A DNA stretch of 64,000 nt. It comes from Cliona cf. orientalis. Taxonomy: Eukaryota; Porifera; Demospongiae; Clionaida; Clionaidae. Position numbers and translations under genes: made by a program. The stretch lies in assembly GCA_963930775.1 (NCBI GenBank), contig CAWVNT010000209.1, positions 274,449 to 338,448 of the forward strand. Reading direction: 5' to 3'. The notes beneath the pieces are model-generated. The model saw only the letters and a list, made by a program, of their open reading frames with translations. It searched no databases and had not been told where the DNA came from. Positions 45,097 through 60,000 of this stretch are shown piece after piece. How positions within the stretch are numbered: position 1 is the first letter of the stretch; each line of letters opens with the position of its first letter.

Positions 45097-48000
45097 AATA
45101 TGATTGATATTGAAACATACCGTTTACGAGTGGGCCTATGGGATTAAGTAGGATTCAAATGTCAAAGTTAATTTACACAAAAATGTCCACATCATTTATA
45201 CAGCATGCACTTGTTGTGTGCTTAGTGGTAAGATTTTTTTTAGTATTGTCTTTTCTAATGGAAAAAAAACCAGAAATAATTTAAAAGAGGATTTAATAAT
45301 TATAAAGTAAATAAATTAAGTAATATAATTGTTTGAAAATGAACACAATAGTTTTAATTACTACCTGTGAATATTTAACAATTGTTGTAAATTAAGCCTT
45401 TTCTTTTTTTGCAGCTTTCAGCTGTATTAATGTTGGCTGGGAATGTAGAGTGGAATCCAGGACCAGTAATTTTTAACAATTTGTAGAGTTTTCAAGTGTA
45501 TAAAATTTTAATTTTTCAGTTCTAAATATTATGAATTAGTAATAGTATTAGTTATATATTAAATTAGAATTTTTCATTCTTCTGTAGATGGATGGTGTAT
45601 CACAGAAAGACAGATTGTGTACCCTTGGCAAAACCAGTACATTTGGTGTGACAAATGAAGTAAGGACTTGTAGTATAATCAATTACTGAATACTTAATAG
45701 CTTTAGTAGATTTTAAAATTATATGAGGAATAATTTAAATAGATTAATGGACAAGATATATTTATAATTTATTTGAATATTTCAAATATTTTTCTCTCAG
45801 CACTCTGGAAGGAAAAATTATGAACACTTTGATGATTCCGGAATTGGTGAAAGTTTCCATGTGTGTATAAATTTATGTTTATTGAACAGTACAAATGTTG
45901 TATATATCATGGAATGAATTTTATAATATAATATATATTATTAATTTTATAGGAATCTATGGGAAGTAGAACAGTGATTTGTGACTTTCATGAGAATGTT
46001 GACAATCAAGAGAAATTAGTGAACATATTTGGAAGTGATGATGAGGTATCTAATAAAAATGGTACAAAGAGAATAAAAAAGAATATTTAATATTAAATTG
46101 ACAGCAAGTTCTTGTAAAAGTAAATTAAATATTTTGATATAGATTGTTCTTCAATTTTAATGGATAAATATTGTATCAAGTTAAATGAAAAATAGAAGTC
46201 ATGTTTTGTTTATTTTCAGTATGACAAAGAGATTGACTCATACATTAGTCAACTGAGTGAAATGGAGATTGATCGGATGTTATCCAGGAACAATGATAAA
46301 ATAGTTTCAGACAAAAGTGCAAGAAAGGTAATTGGATTTAATTTAAATGTTAGTTTTGATTTATGTAAAACAATATTATAAATAAAGTAAATTTTAGTTT
46401 TTCAAAATGCAAAAAGATGAGGAATAGTTGATAATTTTGTTTCTTTTGTTCACATATTAAATTGATTAGAATGTATGATTGAAATAAAGGAGTAAAAGTT
46501 TATAATTATTATCTTTTTGTAGTCTGTAATGGGAACCGGTGTTGGAAAGAAACGAAAGTCTGATGCAATGAAAAGAAGTGAAGGAAATGAGAAGAAGGTA
46601 GAAATAACATTTATATTTATTTAATAAAAAAATTGACCATTTCTTTTAGAAGTATATATTTGTAATGTATTAATATTTTGACATTTTATATGGTTGTTAA
46701 TGTGTGATAGTTATGTTTTAAATATTTCAGATTAAGCTGTCTGATGTTTCTGCTTCAAAAAGTGAGGGAATGAGTCATGTAAATCGAAGAGGTATGAATA
46801 CTAGTTTTTATGGGGATATATATTTCTTTCAGATAATTAAAAACATTTTTTTGTACAATTTATATCTTATGATGGTAAAAAGACAAAATTTTATCTCACA
46901 AACCTGATAGAATTTAATACGAAAGTGCTATGGTATATTTTGTCATATAGCATGTTATCAATAATCAGATAGGCTAGGCGTGCACAGCCCTATTTAGGTT
47001 GATTCACTTTACAGCACTTCCAAAGTCTGTGTAATAGTGTAATTAAATAATATTATTAAAATAATATAATTAAAATGGAATATTTCTGTATTTACAGTGA
47101 AAGTGAAGAGAGGGAATGGAACACGCACTTGTATGGTTTGCTGTAAGATGAAAAGAAGAAATAATCTGGTGATTTATGACAAGAAGGATTACAATTTTGA
47201 GTCTGAACATGTTAAGAAAGCATTATCAAAAAATACACAAAAGACAGAGTCTGACATTAAGTATGTGTGTACCGATTGCTATGTGAGTTTGAAGAATATC
47301 AATAGTGTCAGTAGTAATGTGAATTCAATGAGTAAATTTGAAGAAGCTGATTACTTGTGTACATGTTGCCACAGAATATTTGATAACAGGAAAAATGTAG
47401 TGCTATTTGCTAGAAAGAAATATGATCTTACAAGTGATCCTGCACAAACTGCACTGAAAAAGGAATTCAGATGTAAAAGATCTTTGTATGAATACATGTG
47501 CTTAGAATGCCATTCTTGCCTACGAATTGGTAAATCCAGAAAACCCAGTATTCCTCCCAATGCGTACTGTTTCCAAAAAGATAATGTCAAGACTGTAGGT
47601 GGTGTTACTGCTTTCTTTGATTGGAATGAGACTTTGCAAAACCTGAATGCGTGTATAAATTTTGATGAGTTGGAAAGGTGTGTGAGGTTATTGGATATTC
47701 CAGATTTGACTTGTGATTTCAAGGGACTTTGGCAGATGATTCATGACAAGAGAGATGCAACAGCATTTTACTTAATTCCAGATGATGTTGGTGTGCACAA
47801 GGATAGGTTATTTTCTGTGTATACTACAGGAGACGGAAGTTGCTTCTACTATACTTTGTCACGATTAGTATATGGTGATGAATCTCATTGTGTTGAAATG
47901 AGAGTGCGTGTTATTGTAGAAGGTGTTAAAAATATGAATTTGTACTTGAATCATGACTATCTGTGCAGAGGTTACGATTTTCCACATGAAGAAGATGATG

Positions 48001-51000
48001 ATTGCGCAAGTATTTATGCTACTTATAGCAGTTTCTACAGGGCTGGAATGAGTTTAGATGATGAGAGTGTGGTAAAATATTATAAAAGAGAGATGTTGAA
48101 TTTGACTAATTTCAACGAATATTCTGGCATTTGGCAGTTCCATCAGGCATCTAATGTAGTAGGCTGTTGCGTTCAGAGTGTTTTTCCTAACACACCAATA
48201 AGAAGCTTGAGGCAGGATATGAATCGAGTAATATTGCCTATGGATTTAGATAGTCCCAAGGTTGATACAGTACTTCGAATAATGTGGTCAAAATCAAACA
48301 TTCATAGTTTTGGATTTAATCATTTTGTTTCTTTGGTTGACATTGATGAAACAATGCCTATTGTTGATGTCAATATGATTCCAATTGGATATAGTGATGA
48401 CTTGTCCACAAAGGTACCAATAGAAATTGATCTGACAAAAGAGATGAATGAAGATGAAGTCGGTGTTGATAACAATTCACAGATAGACTCTGAAGCAAAG
48501 AAAGAGAGTAATGAAGAAGAAGGTAAAAACATAGATGGTTGGTTGTGTACTTCGTGTTATCGGACAGTTTCCATGAAGAGTAATGTATATATGTTTGATA
48601 GGTCACAATACAACTTTGAGCATGATATAGTGAGAAATGTATTGGATGAAACGATACGTTGTTGTGATCATAGTGGAGATGAGTTCATTTGTAGATTTTG
48701 TCACAACTGCCTGAAGAGTTGGGATAATCCAAAGTATCCTATGAAGTGCATATATTTGGTACAGAATAAGAATGACAGCTCTGTGTTTCATCATGTTAAA
48801 AAAAAGAATGTAGATCATAAAGTTGAAGTTGAAGCATTATTGATGAAAATTTCAGAATTTGAAGTTAAAAAAGAATTGAAGGAAAGGATAAAAAATGAAA
48901 TAGACGTTGAAAAGAAGGTTACCAAGAACAAATCAAAGAAAGATGCTTTACTGCAGAAAGCAGCTTCTAAATTCAAGAAAAGTTGTAAGGAATTTTCAGA
49001 ATTTGTATGTACATGTTGTCATCGTATGATGTTCTACAGAAGTGTGATCAAATTTAAAGAAGGAAATTATGATTTTGGTGGTGTTTGTGGTAGGGCCTTG
49101 AGTGATAGATATCGTTTCAAAGATAAAGAAAAAGAACATGAGTATATTTGTACAACTTGTGATAGGAAATTGAGGAAAAATGAAATGCCTTGTCAAGCAG
49201 TTGCAAATGGTTTAGAAATACCAAAAGTTCCAAGAGAATTGCAGGGTCTTACGAGATTGGAATGCAGGTGCATTGGTTTGAAAATACCTTTCATGTCAAT
49301 CAGAGCTTTGCCAAAGGGTGGACAAGGGAAAATAAGAGGTCCTTGTGTAAATGTTCCAGCCACTTTGGAGCCTATTGCAGATGTATTGCCACGGATTCCT
49401 GAAAATATTGACTTGGTGTTGCTAAAATTTAAGAGAATGATTACCTATAAGAGTAATTATTTATGTGATTACATTCGTCCAGAGAAAGTTATGAATGCTT
49501 TGCGATGGTTGAAAAGAAATAATAGGCATTACTGCAATGTGAAAATTGATGAAAATTGAATCAAGAAGTTTCAATCTGATGCTATGTTTCCTCATATTTC
49601 AGAAGAAAATTGTGATGAAGATAGTGTGGAGCAAAATGATATTGAGAATGGCGATAAGGAAAATGATGTGATGGCAAATGATTGCAAAATCAACGATTCT
49701 GATTCTCTTGAAGGTGGAAAGGCAGATGAAACAAGTACAAAGTTTTCTATTGATGCAGGTACTGCTCATGATGAAGGTGACAATGATGAAGATGATGATG
49801 ATGAAGGCAATAAAAGTGAAGAAGATGAAGCAAATGTAAAAGAGGCCCAAAATGAGTATGAGAGAAGATCTGAGATTAGAGTTGTTGAATCGTCAACATG
49901 CATGCAGATTGAAGACCTTGATGAAGCTGTATTCTCAATAGCTCCAGGACAAAACTCAATTCCTAAATACATATTGATGGATTATAAATTTGAGGTCTTA
50001 TCTTTTCCAGATTTCTTTCCAGGAGGATTTGGTGGTCACAATCTGGAAGAAGAAGAATAACCTCGAGAGGAAGAAATTAAACTGAGACGTTACATCAATC
50101 AGAGGTTACTTAATAAGGATGCAAGGTTTAGTCAGAATTCTGAATATATTTTTGCCTTTCAATATGCCACAGAAATACAACAGTTGCAAGGAGCTATGAA
50201 TATGGCTTTGAAACGGATGAACACAGAAGGTTGAAGGGTGAATGCTGGTGATTTAAGGAATTTTAAAACAGTAAACCAGTTGATTTGGAAAGATATTGCA
50301 TACAAATTCATGAATCAGATTCGTGGAACTCCAGCATACTGGCAACAACAGCTTTATGATACACTTGCAATGCTGTGTACTTTTGAAACTCCAACTTGGT
50401 TTTTGAGTTTGTCTCCAGCTGGGTTTTTATGGCCTGAAATTACACAAGCCATTGGGAAAAAGATTGGAAAAAATTGGACAGAAGAAGAAGTAATGGCAAT
50501 GGATTGGCAAACAAAAGCAAAACTCTTCAGAGAGAATCCTTTACCTATTGACCAAATGTTTCATAAGTGACTAGAATCTTTTTTTTCAGATTTCCTCTTG
50601 AGTGATGCTCATCCATTGGAAGAAATAATAGAATATGTTCAAAAAATTGAGTTTCAGGCAAGGGGCTCTCCTCATGCACATTGCCTCATATGGGTGAAAG
50701 ATACACCAAAGGTAGATGAGAACACTGATGATGAAGTTTGTCAATTTGTAGATAAGTACATCCATGGAAAGATACCTTGCGACAGTGAAGAAAATGGTGA
50801 CATACATGGTCTGGTGAAGAAGTTACAAGGTCATGCTCACTCTCCATATTGTAGACCTCATGTTAATGCTAAATGTCATTTTAGTTTCCCAAGGCCTCCA
50901 ACAACGAAAACAATTATTGTGAGAAACAAGAATGATAGCTGTCATGGTGGAATTGATGAGAAATTGAGAAGACATATCATGGAATTGGTGCATGAGAGAA

Positions 51001-52920
51001 TTGAAGAAGATGATGGTTCTACTCTAAAGGAAATTCTGGACAGTGAGAAGATTCCAGAAGAAATGTACTTGGACTGTTTGCGTACATCTTCTTATCATGG
51101 CACTAATATGATTTTGGAAAGAGATATTTCAGATACAAAGACAAATAATTACAACAGAAATTGTCTACAGCTGTGGCGTGCAAATATGGACCTCCAGTAT
51201 GTTGCTGATCCTTATGCATGTATAATGTATGTCTTGTCATATGTACTGAAATGTGAAAATGGAATGAAGTGAAATTTTGAAACGTACTGCAAAAGAGTTC
51301 AAGGATGAATCTGTTAGGAAACAGATGGGTAAAGTTTTGTCAATGTTTGCAAACAAGCGTGAAGTATCGATACATGAAGCTATTCATCGTGTAACATCTC
51401 TTTGGCTTTTCAGAAAGTCCAGGACAGTAGTGCATATTAATAATGCTCCCAAAGAAGAATGCCACAGGATGCCCAAAAGCAGTCATGAATTGGCAGATTT
51501 GGAGGAGGATGATGAAGATGTCTTCAAAACCTGTATTCACGAATGTTATGCCATGAGACCAGATGACTTGGAAGAAATGTGTTTGGCAAAATTTGTTGCA
51601 GAATATGATCTGGCACCATGTGATGCATCTGGTGATAATGTCATCGATTTAAAGGATGCAAAACTTGGTCAAATGCGAAAAAGAGGTAAAGATGCAGTCA
51701 TCCGTACACACAGGTTTCATGAAGATACATTTAAGTATTATTATTCAAAACTGCTTTTGTTTCTACCATGGAGAAATGAGGATGAGCTACTTAGTGGCTA
51801 TGAATCGTATGAAGATCACTACAATGAAGTCATTAGAATTGTAGAAGAGAATGCTGAGTCTTTTAATTTGAACAGTAAAATGATTGACGAAGCCCTTGAA
51901 GAATACCAGAATAACCCTCCAAAGGTGTCAGAATGGTTGGAAGCTGGATGTGGCAAGGAAGATATTACGGAACGAGATTTCAGTGCAGAAGGTGATGGTA
52001 ATGATGTGGATGGTAGTGGTGGCAGTGGTAATGGTGATGGTGTTGTTGAAGAAGAAGTTAATGAGTCATCATTGTCCTTAAAGTACAGAATTGAAGGAAG
52101 GAAGGAAACAATTTCAAATGAAGAGTATTGCATTGTGATGCAAAACCTCAATAAGGAGCAGTGAGAAATAGTTACATTCAATAGACTGTGGATGAAGGAC
52201 TCTATGTGTAAAATGAATAAAGGTGAAGATGCTGAATCATACCACATTTTCCTGAGTGGACCAGGAGGTACAGGAAAGAGTCATGTGATTAAGATGATAT
52301 ATCGTGACAATGTTAAATTTTTTTGCAGGTTTTTTGTAGGCAAGCCTTGTGATTTTGGCGGTGTAGATTCCAGTTCAGAGGATGTGATTGCCCTTCTGTG
52401 TGCTTACACAGGAACTGCAGCATTCAATATTGAAGGTATGACATTGCACTCTGCTTTTCAGTTGCACAATAAGAATATTTCAGATGAGAGAAAAACAACT
52501 ATGAAGACCAGACTACAACATTTACAACACATTACAATTGATGAAGTGAGCATGGTAGGAACTCGTCACTTCAATCAAGTTAATCAGAGATGTGCAATGA
52601 TCAAATATAAAGATCATAATAGTCAAAATTTTGGAAATATTAATGTTTTAGCTGTAGGCAATTTTTACCAGTTGGCTCCTGTGATGCAGAAACAGTTGTT
52701 TGTGAAAGATTATTATAACTCGAGATGTCCACAGGATTTGGCTCCTCTTTTATGGCATAAATTTCTTTTCCACGAACTGACACAAGTGATGCGTCAAAAA
52801 GACATGGCTTTTGCAGATATGCTGAATATTGTTAGGGTATCTAAACCACAAGAGAACAGTGAAGTTGATAGAATGTTGAAAGCCAGAGAACTAAGCATTC
52901 ATGAGAATGATCCAGCATAT
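45097..52920 (+). pseudogene. Helentron Rep-helicase polyprotein, decayed and 3'-truncated
   Basis: Exons 45097-45227, 45415-45465 (2A-like), 45588-45659, 45801-45860, 45953-46045, 46220-46327, 46523-46597, 46731-46791 and 47098 onward match copy 1. Exon 1 has lost one G near 45,141. The main exon has stops at 49,557 (TGG to TGA), 50,058 (CAA to TAA), 50,232, 50,568 and 52,162 (each CGA to TGA) and an inserted A near 51,266. Cys-rich repeats, OTU, Rep and Walker A remain recognisable. The remaining helicase and the AP-endonuclease are removed by the insertion at 52,921. It cannot make a full protein. Confidence 0.9.
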
Positions 52921-53416
52921 TGCACGGTCCCAAAGTACTGTGCCACTGTCGACTACACACCTAGGTTAAGAGCCCCACGGAACTTACCGAGGTGTACGGC
53001 CAATAGCGACAATTACAGGCAGTAGCCAATCATCCCCCAGGTTCGGCAACAGCCAATAGTTACCTAGGTGTGATGAGTACTTAAGGTGTTGCACAGTACA
53101 GTGCAGACACGCACAGACGTCATACACGCATAGACGCAGAGATGTCATAGACATATGGTTAAGGAACCAATAGGTCAGAGCTAAGAAGAGGGTCATAGAA
53201 CTCCATTAGCCTTTCATTGCTACTAGAGAGCACCCAGCGTAGATTGTACAGCACATCAATAAACTGGTAAACTGAAGATAACTCTTGCTTGTGATTGGGA
53301 CAGACGTAAGACCCATCGAGACGATCACGGTTACTGAGGTATACCTAGGGAACACGAGTAACTGTCTTAGCCGCACCTAAGACACGCCAAGCGCTACAAC
53401 CATTACACCCGTTACA
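52921..53416 (+). repeat. Probable 5' LTR of second Ty3 element
   Basis: Starts TGCACGGTCCC at the Helentron break and may end at ..CCGTTACA. It holds AATAAA near 53,260. A following TGGTGGAGAATCTGACC could be the PBS, but no matching 3' LTR is in the window to confirm the borders. Confidence 0.5.
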
Positions 53417-54407
53417 AACCTCCCATAAATGGTGGAGAATCTGACCTTGATGGTTCTGTTCCAGATTCAAGAAACAGGTATTTCAGTTTCAATCTACTTT
53501 AACTAAGCTAAAGAGCTTGCTATCTAGTAAACACGAAAAAAAAAAAAAAATCGAAACAAATACAAAAGTAAAAAGAAAACTACCTAAGTAAAGCGCAAAG
53601 ACGCAAAAGAAACTTAGGTAACACAAAAGTGTTCAAACATAGGTAAAAGAGTTAAGAAACTCAAAATAACACAAAAGTGTTCGAACTTAGGTAAAAGACT
53701 TAAGAAACTCGAAATAATACAAGGTTTTACGAGAATATTTCAGATACACCAGATTTCCAGAATTTTGCGAACAACGCGAACGATCGCTCTGTTTGTAGAA
53801 ATCACAAAAATCAAGGTTTGAAACTGTATCGTAAAACTAATAAGGAGTATGTGAGTACGAATTTATTTCATTATATTTTTATGGATTTTTGTCAATTTAA
53901 TTCTCTTTAAATAAGTACCATCGTATGTTCAGTGTAATTTCTACAAGGAAAGACTTAGCTAAGATCTACCATTGTAAGAATTTACTGGTCATATTTTCAA
54001 ATTTCAAATATTGTAGAATCAACAGTGATCCTGTAGTGAGGATGGGATTAGCAAATTGCCGCGACTACACAGGAGAAATCTGAGTGATTCATAAACAATC
54101 AACCACTTCCTCCTAGACAATAGGTAACAATAAGCGTGAAATTCTCATAAGCCTCTTATGCCACTTAAGAGCTACACCAATGTGTGAAAGCACTATCAAG
54201 GTATTCAAGGACAATAAACAGCTCCCACGCGCTTGTGTGAGAGCAAAGACAACTCTATTGTACTATTATAGTACTTTCTTCTTATGTGTTAATAACACTT
54301 GTATTGATTTTCTCATATGTGAAGATAATAAAAGAACAATCAGTAAAAGATTTGCTCTGAGTATAATTACAGAATAAACAACACACGGATAGATATACTG
54401 CCACCGA
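53417..54407. other. Leader of second Ty3 element
   Basis: No gene seen. It contains an A run near 53,540, short repeats of the form AACACAAAAGTGTTC (53,620-53,670), and one copy of the palindrome-bearing motif GCGAACAACGCGAACGATCG at 53,767. Confidence 0.5.
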
Positions 54408-57009
54408 ATGCAGAGAGCTACCAGAAGCAATGCTGACAACACACTAGTACACATTGAAGACCCTGAACAAATAATCAGAGTAAGACGCAGAAGCATGGCA
54501 GAACAAGGAGAAGTAAGCAGAAACCTCAGAATAACAAGGGACTCCGATGGCAAGGAATACAGCGAAGCCGAGGAGGTGAACATCCCAGACCTCTATGTAC
54601 CAGACTTGGACAACACACCTCTGCGGAGAGCCATCCGAAATGGAATGGCACTGAATGAGGATCAAAGCATCTACAGGATATGGTGCCCCAAGCTCAAAGA
54701 GTACATAGGAAAAGACACACTCACAGTTTTCCTCCCAGAAGGACGACTGGAAGTACCCACGGAACCACCAATAGATTTCGTGGCAAATTGTGCTTCCAAC
54801 CCATTTGACCAACCCAGACTATTGATTGAAGCCATGCAGAGCCTTGTTCAAACACAACCCGAGCTGACCATACTACCAGGAGACGACACTCCTTTGGTCA
54901 GAGACAGGTATCTATCAAGAAATGAACTCATAGAAAGACTATCAAACTATGTAGATCTCTGTGTAATGTATGCAGAAAGCGCTGTCAGACATGAGAGTGC
55001 ACAGCTACATGGAGACAGAGAAGAAATCTTAAGGAAGGAAATGCATGAGGAAACTCTGATGCAGAGACTATCAAGCAATATGGACAAACTGTTAGCCCAC
55101 ATGCAGAGAGACATTAGGTTCAGAAAGGCCAACAGGAAAATACAGTACCCCACCCCGAAGATAAACCCCAGAATAGCCCCACCTAGTTCAGCACAGGAGA
55201 TCCGCAAAATGAAAGACGGACTCAAAGATGAATGCAGAAACATAATACAGCTCGCTTTCCTACCTGAACCAGAGGAAGGTGCAAGCGGAGGTCCCAGGAT
55301 AACCATACCAGGAGAGGACATCTCTGATGCCCCAGGTAGACGTAGGGAAGAAGAGAGAAGGTCCGACCTGTCTATCAACACCAACAACGGGCCGACACAG
55401 AGCACACAGCCACGCCACACAGACAGGGCTGACAGAACTGTAAACTTCCAAAACAGAGAACAGCATAGGACCAATGTCATAAGCGAGATACAACAAAACC
55501 TTATGAACATTTCAAATGCAATTTCCCAAAATACCCAGGATCAAGCGAGCAACGCCAACGTTCGCTCTGCTTGCTCAGATCACTCAGAACACCAAAATCC
55601 ATGGCCACAAAATGCTGATCACAGCCGAGATAATCAGTCCAGCGATTCCAGTGACACCGACTCCATAGGCCACTGGGATAGCAACTGGCAGAACAGAAAG
55701 TGCACAGCATGCGGATTGCGAGGCCACACACACTACAACTGTGAAAAGAAAAGAAAAGGAGATCTTTACTGCAGGAGATGCAACAGATACACACACTGCG
55801 ATGCCACATGCTCAAGGCAACGCAACTCAAGTACCCCCAGATTCCAACACCAAGGCCATCACTCACCCCGGCCAGACAACCACACAATTCCACCAGCAGA
55901 GCCAAACTACAACTACAACAACTACAACACAAGACCATCACCAGCACCCTCCAGTACTGGAAGCAATGCGGACGTCACCCAGCAATTCATGACATTTCTG
56001 GATGAGAGAATACAGCAGGCAAAGCTACTGGAATACAGAAAGGAGCTGCTGGCCAACATTCCCATCTTTGACGGGAAAGACAAGAAAGCATGTTTAATGT
56101 GGTTAAGTCAGTGTGCACACACTGCAGTCAATACCAAGATGACACTGAAGGAAGTGTTAGTGGCAAAAGGAGGACCAATCATATCTACACAAGTACAGAT
56201 CTTCATTAGTAAAGCACCAGGTGCCACCGACACAGAACTCAAGCAAAACAAAACAAATAACCCGTCCAAAAAGCAAAATCCATAACCTGAGAGATGCTAT
56301 GAACTGGGCCGAAAGTCTGGACAGGCAGGGCAGGCAAAGAGACCTGAACAGATGAGAAAGGAACGCTCTCAGAGAAACTACCATCAGAGAAGAAACCGTG
56401 AACGAAATGTCAATACAAGAAGAGGTCAACTTCATGTCAGGAAGAAATGACAGCTGTTTCAACAGCACCATGAAAAGCAACAGTGGTTGCTGGAACAATT
56501 CTCCCAATAGGAGCAACTCATACAACGGTGATAGAAACAACTCATACTATGGCGGCAGAAACAACTCGTACCAGGGAAAGAACAACTCCTACTCAGATAA
56601 CAGATCAGACAAGAACAATTCTGACAACAGGAGCTGGAACAACAAAAGCTGGAACCCCAGGTACAATTACTCTGATAATTATGATTCTAGGAGAAGATTA
56701 AACAGGTACAGGCATCAACCAAGATACCCCAAGAACAACATTAGATTCGAGTACAACGCAAGAGATACAGACATATACTCTACCCTGAGGAACACAGTGG
56801 ATCAACTGAAGGAACATCCTCAGGCAGACCGGTACAAATTCAAGAAGATGTTCCCAAAGGTCACAGGACATAGGAACAAAGAAGAGGTACGTGAAGATAC
56901 CATTGCAGAAATGAAAATGGAAGACCTACAAGGCATCCTGAAAGAAGATTTAGACCTGATCTTCGATGCACTAGTCCTGCATGACTACATCGAGGAAGTT
57001 GATGCATGA
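54408..57009 (+). pseudogene. gag: Gag of second Ty3 element
   Basis: ATG at 54,408 opens 625 codons (MQRATRSNADN..). Two CCHC knuckles lie in tandem near 55,708-55,812: CTACGLRGHTHYNC and CRRCNRYTHCDATC, both CX2CX4HX4C. After 56,240 the frame shifts, and a related frame (RDAMNWAESLDRQGRQRD) continues to 57,009 with a stop near 56,350, an Asn/Ser-rich repeat (RNNSY..) and an acidic helix. Nucleic-acid binding is expected from the knuckles. It is broken by at least one frameshift and two stops. Confidence 0.8.
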
Positions 57010-60000
57010 CTACCTAAAGGATATGAACCAGAAAGCTACTTCACATGCGTACCGGAGGTAAAGGAAGAAGTATACAAAATTGATGAATCTAGACCGACTG
57101 AAGAAGGTACTGTATTCGAAACTACTATAAATAATACAAAAATGAAGGCACTATTTGAGACAGGTGCCACAAAAAGCGTAATGTCAGGCAAAATGTACAG
57201 AAACTTAAAATTAGGACCTTTGGATGACAGCAACTTACCATCAGTAGTTGGAGCAAATGGCTCAAGTTTAGGAGTAATGGGACGCATAAGATGTACAATA
57301 GCTTTCGAAAAAGATGAAGACAAATTTGATCAAACATTCTTAGTGTGCGAAAACTTACAAAGAGGTGTTATATTAGGAAAAGACTTTGCAAGACAGAACT
57401 GTGCAGGTGTATATTGGACACCCCATAATACAAGAGTACTACACACGAATCTTAAGACTATTGCAGAAACTAAGGAGCTTGTACCAAGTGGCACAGCAGC
57501 CATTCATGTAAAACAGACAACAAAACTACCACCAAGGAGTCTCGCTGTAGTAGATGTCAACATCAACACAACCAGTGAAGACAAGATCAGAATGATACCA
57601 GACAGTTTGTGCCAATCAAGACACCCCAACATGTACATGATGGGTTTCGATGCAGATTTATCCAAGAGAGGAAAGACACAGTGGCACCATTTGTTCTGAT
57701 CAATCTGAGCCACACAGAAAACGTAAGGCTCAGAAAAGACACAGTGGTAGGTTGGACACAAAAAGACAACGCAGATGGTGAAGTATTCCAGATCGAAACA
57801 TTGGACACAACACCTCGAATCTGGACAAACCCCCAAACACCACGAACGTTCGTGCAGTTCGTTAAAGAGCCAGAAAATACAGGTAACAAAACAATTGATA
57901 CGGATGTCGATTTACAAAAAGTTTTCACTTCAGCATCAAACTTCATCAAATCGCCAGCGGAGGTCGATACACACAGAAAGGTTGATCTGGAAGATAAGAT
58001 CATCAAAGAGGAAACCAAAGAAAAATTCCACGAGCTATGTGACAGGTATGATCAAATAATCTCTAAAGGCAGTGCTGACATTGGCAAAACACTACTTGTA
58101 GAGATGAATATTGATACAGGTGATAGCCCGCCCATAGCTTGCAGACCATACACTCTTCCACTAAAGCACCACGACTGGGTGATGAAGGAGATTGAAATCT
58201 TGGACCGAGCAGGTATTATAGACAAGAGCATATCTGCTTGGGCATCACCAGTCGTCATAGTACCAAAGAAATCCAAACCAGGAGAGCCCACCAAGAGGAG
58301 AATGTGTGTAGATTTCAGGAGACTAAATGGAAGACTACCTGAAGTAGAGAATATGACAGGAGGTAAGGGTTGCATTTCCTTAGTTCCATTGCCAAAGATT
58401 GATGAATTATATGCTAGATTACAGGGATACAAGATATTCTCCACATTGGATCTGAGAAGCGGATACTACCACATTGGCCTCTCCGAGAGTGCCAAACCCA
58501 AGACAGCTTTTGTGATATCAGGGATCGGCAAATACCAGTTCAACAGAGTTCCATTCGGATTGGCACAAGCGCCAGCTTATTTCCAGACCCTGATAAATAA
58601 GGTATTGGATAATATTGATTTTGCTATGGGATACCTAGATGATATTATAATTTTTAGTAGATCAGAAGAGGAACATTTGGACAACTTAGAACAAGTTTTT
58701 CAGTGACTGAAGGAAGCAGGACTCAAGCTTAGCCTCGAGAAATGCAGTTTCTTCAAGAAGCACATCCAATACCTAGGTCACCTACTCTCAGAAGAAGGTA
58801 TTCAACTGCTACCTGAGAAACTAGAAAGCATATCGAAGATGCCCACACCAAAAAATCAGAAGGAGGTAAAACAATTCCTAGGTCTTATCGGTTACTACAG
58901 AAAGTTTGTACCTAGGTTCACTGACATCTCAAGGGTACTAAATAAACTCACATGAAAAGATGAGGAGTTCAAATGGACACCAGAATGTGATAAATGCTTC
59001 AATATGTTGAAAGATTACTTGCAGGAAGCACCAATACTCAGGTATCCAGACCCAGAAGCAAGGTACGTGTTATACACAGATGCTTCCAAATATGCCTATG
59101 CAGGCGTACTGACACAGACAGTGAATGGGACAGATCATCCAATCACGTATGTAAGTGGTCTTTTCAGAGGATCACAGCTCAACTGGGCAGCACTGACAAA
59201 GGAAGCGTATGCAATCTACATGTCAGTAAAGAAATTAAGTTTCTACCTGGATTCAGCAAGGATCACAGTGAGAAGCGACCACCTCCCACTAAAGAAATTC
59301 TTGGAGAAAAATATCATGAATGCAAAGGTAAACAATTGGGTGGTAGAACTTGAATCCCAAAAGATAGATTTTGTGTTTATTCTGGGTATCAAGAATGTTT
59401 TAGCAGATACTTTAAGCAGATTGATAGAGGTAGACAACGATGTCAAATTCCCAGAAGAAAAGGAAGGAGAAGAATTCGGATACATCCCCTACGAAAAACT
59501 TCCACCAGCACAAGTAGAGGTATGCCAGGAGGTATGGATAAAATAATAAAAATAAAAAGTTACCCAGGACAAGGTAACACTGAAGCTGCAGGACCCCGTC
59601 CAGCAGAATATCGAGATTAATCTTCCGCTCACAAACCAGAAAATGAAGGAACTACAGGAGCAAGATCCTAAAGTAAGTCATCTCAGAAAGCTTTGGTCGG
59701 AAAACAAACTCAATAAGACACTGTTCACCATGGAAAATGACATTCTAAAGAGAGTACTAATGGTAAATGGATTATTGTACAAACCAGTAGTTACACCTAG
59801 TATTTTGAAGGATTGCCTCATAATGCTAGCACACGACGAGCAAGGACACAACAGATTCAAGAGAACATATGGATCTCTCCAGACAGTTTACTACTGGAAA
59901 GGTATGAAAAGACAAATACAGCTACATTGCAGGAGATGCAGAACTTGTGCAAGACACAACGTCGTAGCACAAGAATTCAGCAAAGAACACTTTTCAGCAC

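Larger units (their letters stand above)
40137..52920 (+). mobile_element. Helentron copy 2, inverted relative to copy 1, decayed
   Basis: The same two genes as in copy 1 occur in the opposite orientation, with introns and intergenic sequence matching closely. It extends further 5' (the 90-bp exon array) and ends abruptly at 52,920, within helicase coding sequence (..ENDPAY), where a Ty3-type LTR begins. Its start lies somewhere between the minisatellite and 40,173. Confidence 0.85.

Noticed and set aside
47097..47099. GTG as start codon of the Rep-helicase frame (also at 14,401 on the minus strand)
   Set aside because: The G belongs to the splice acceptor CAG. The codon is completed by the G of the previous exon, and the frame continues upstream.
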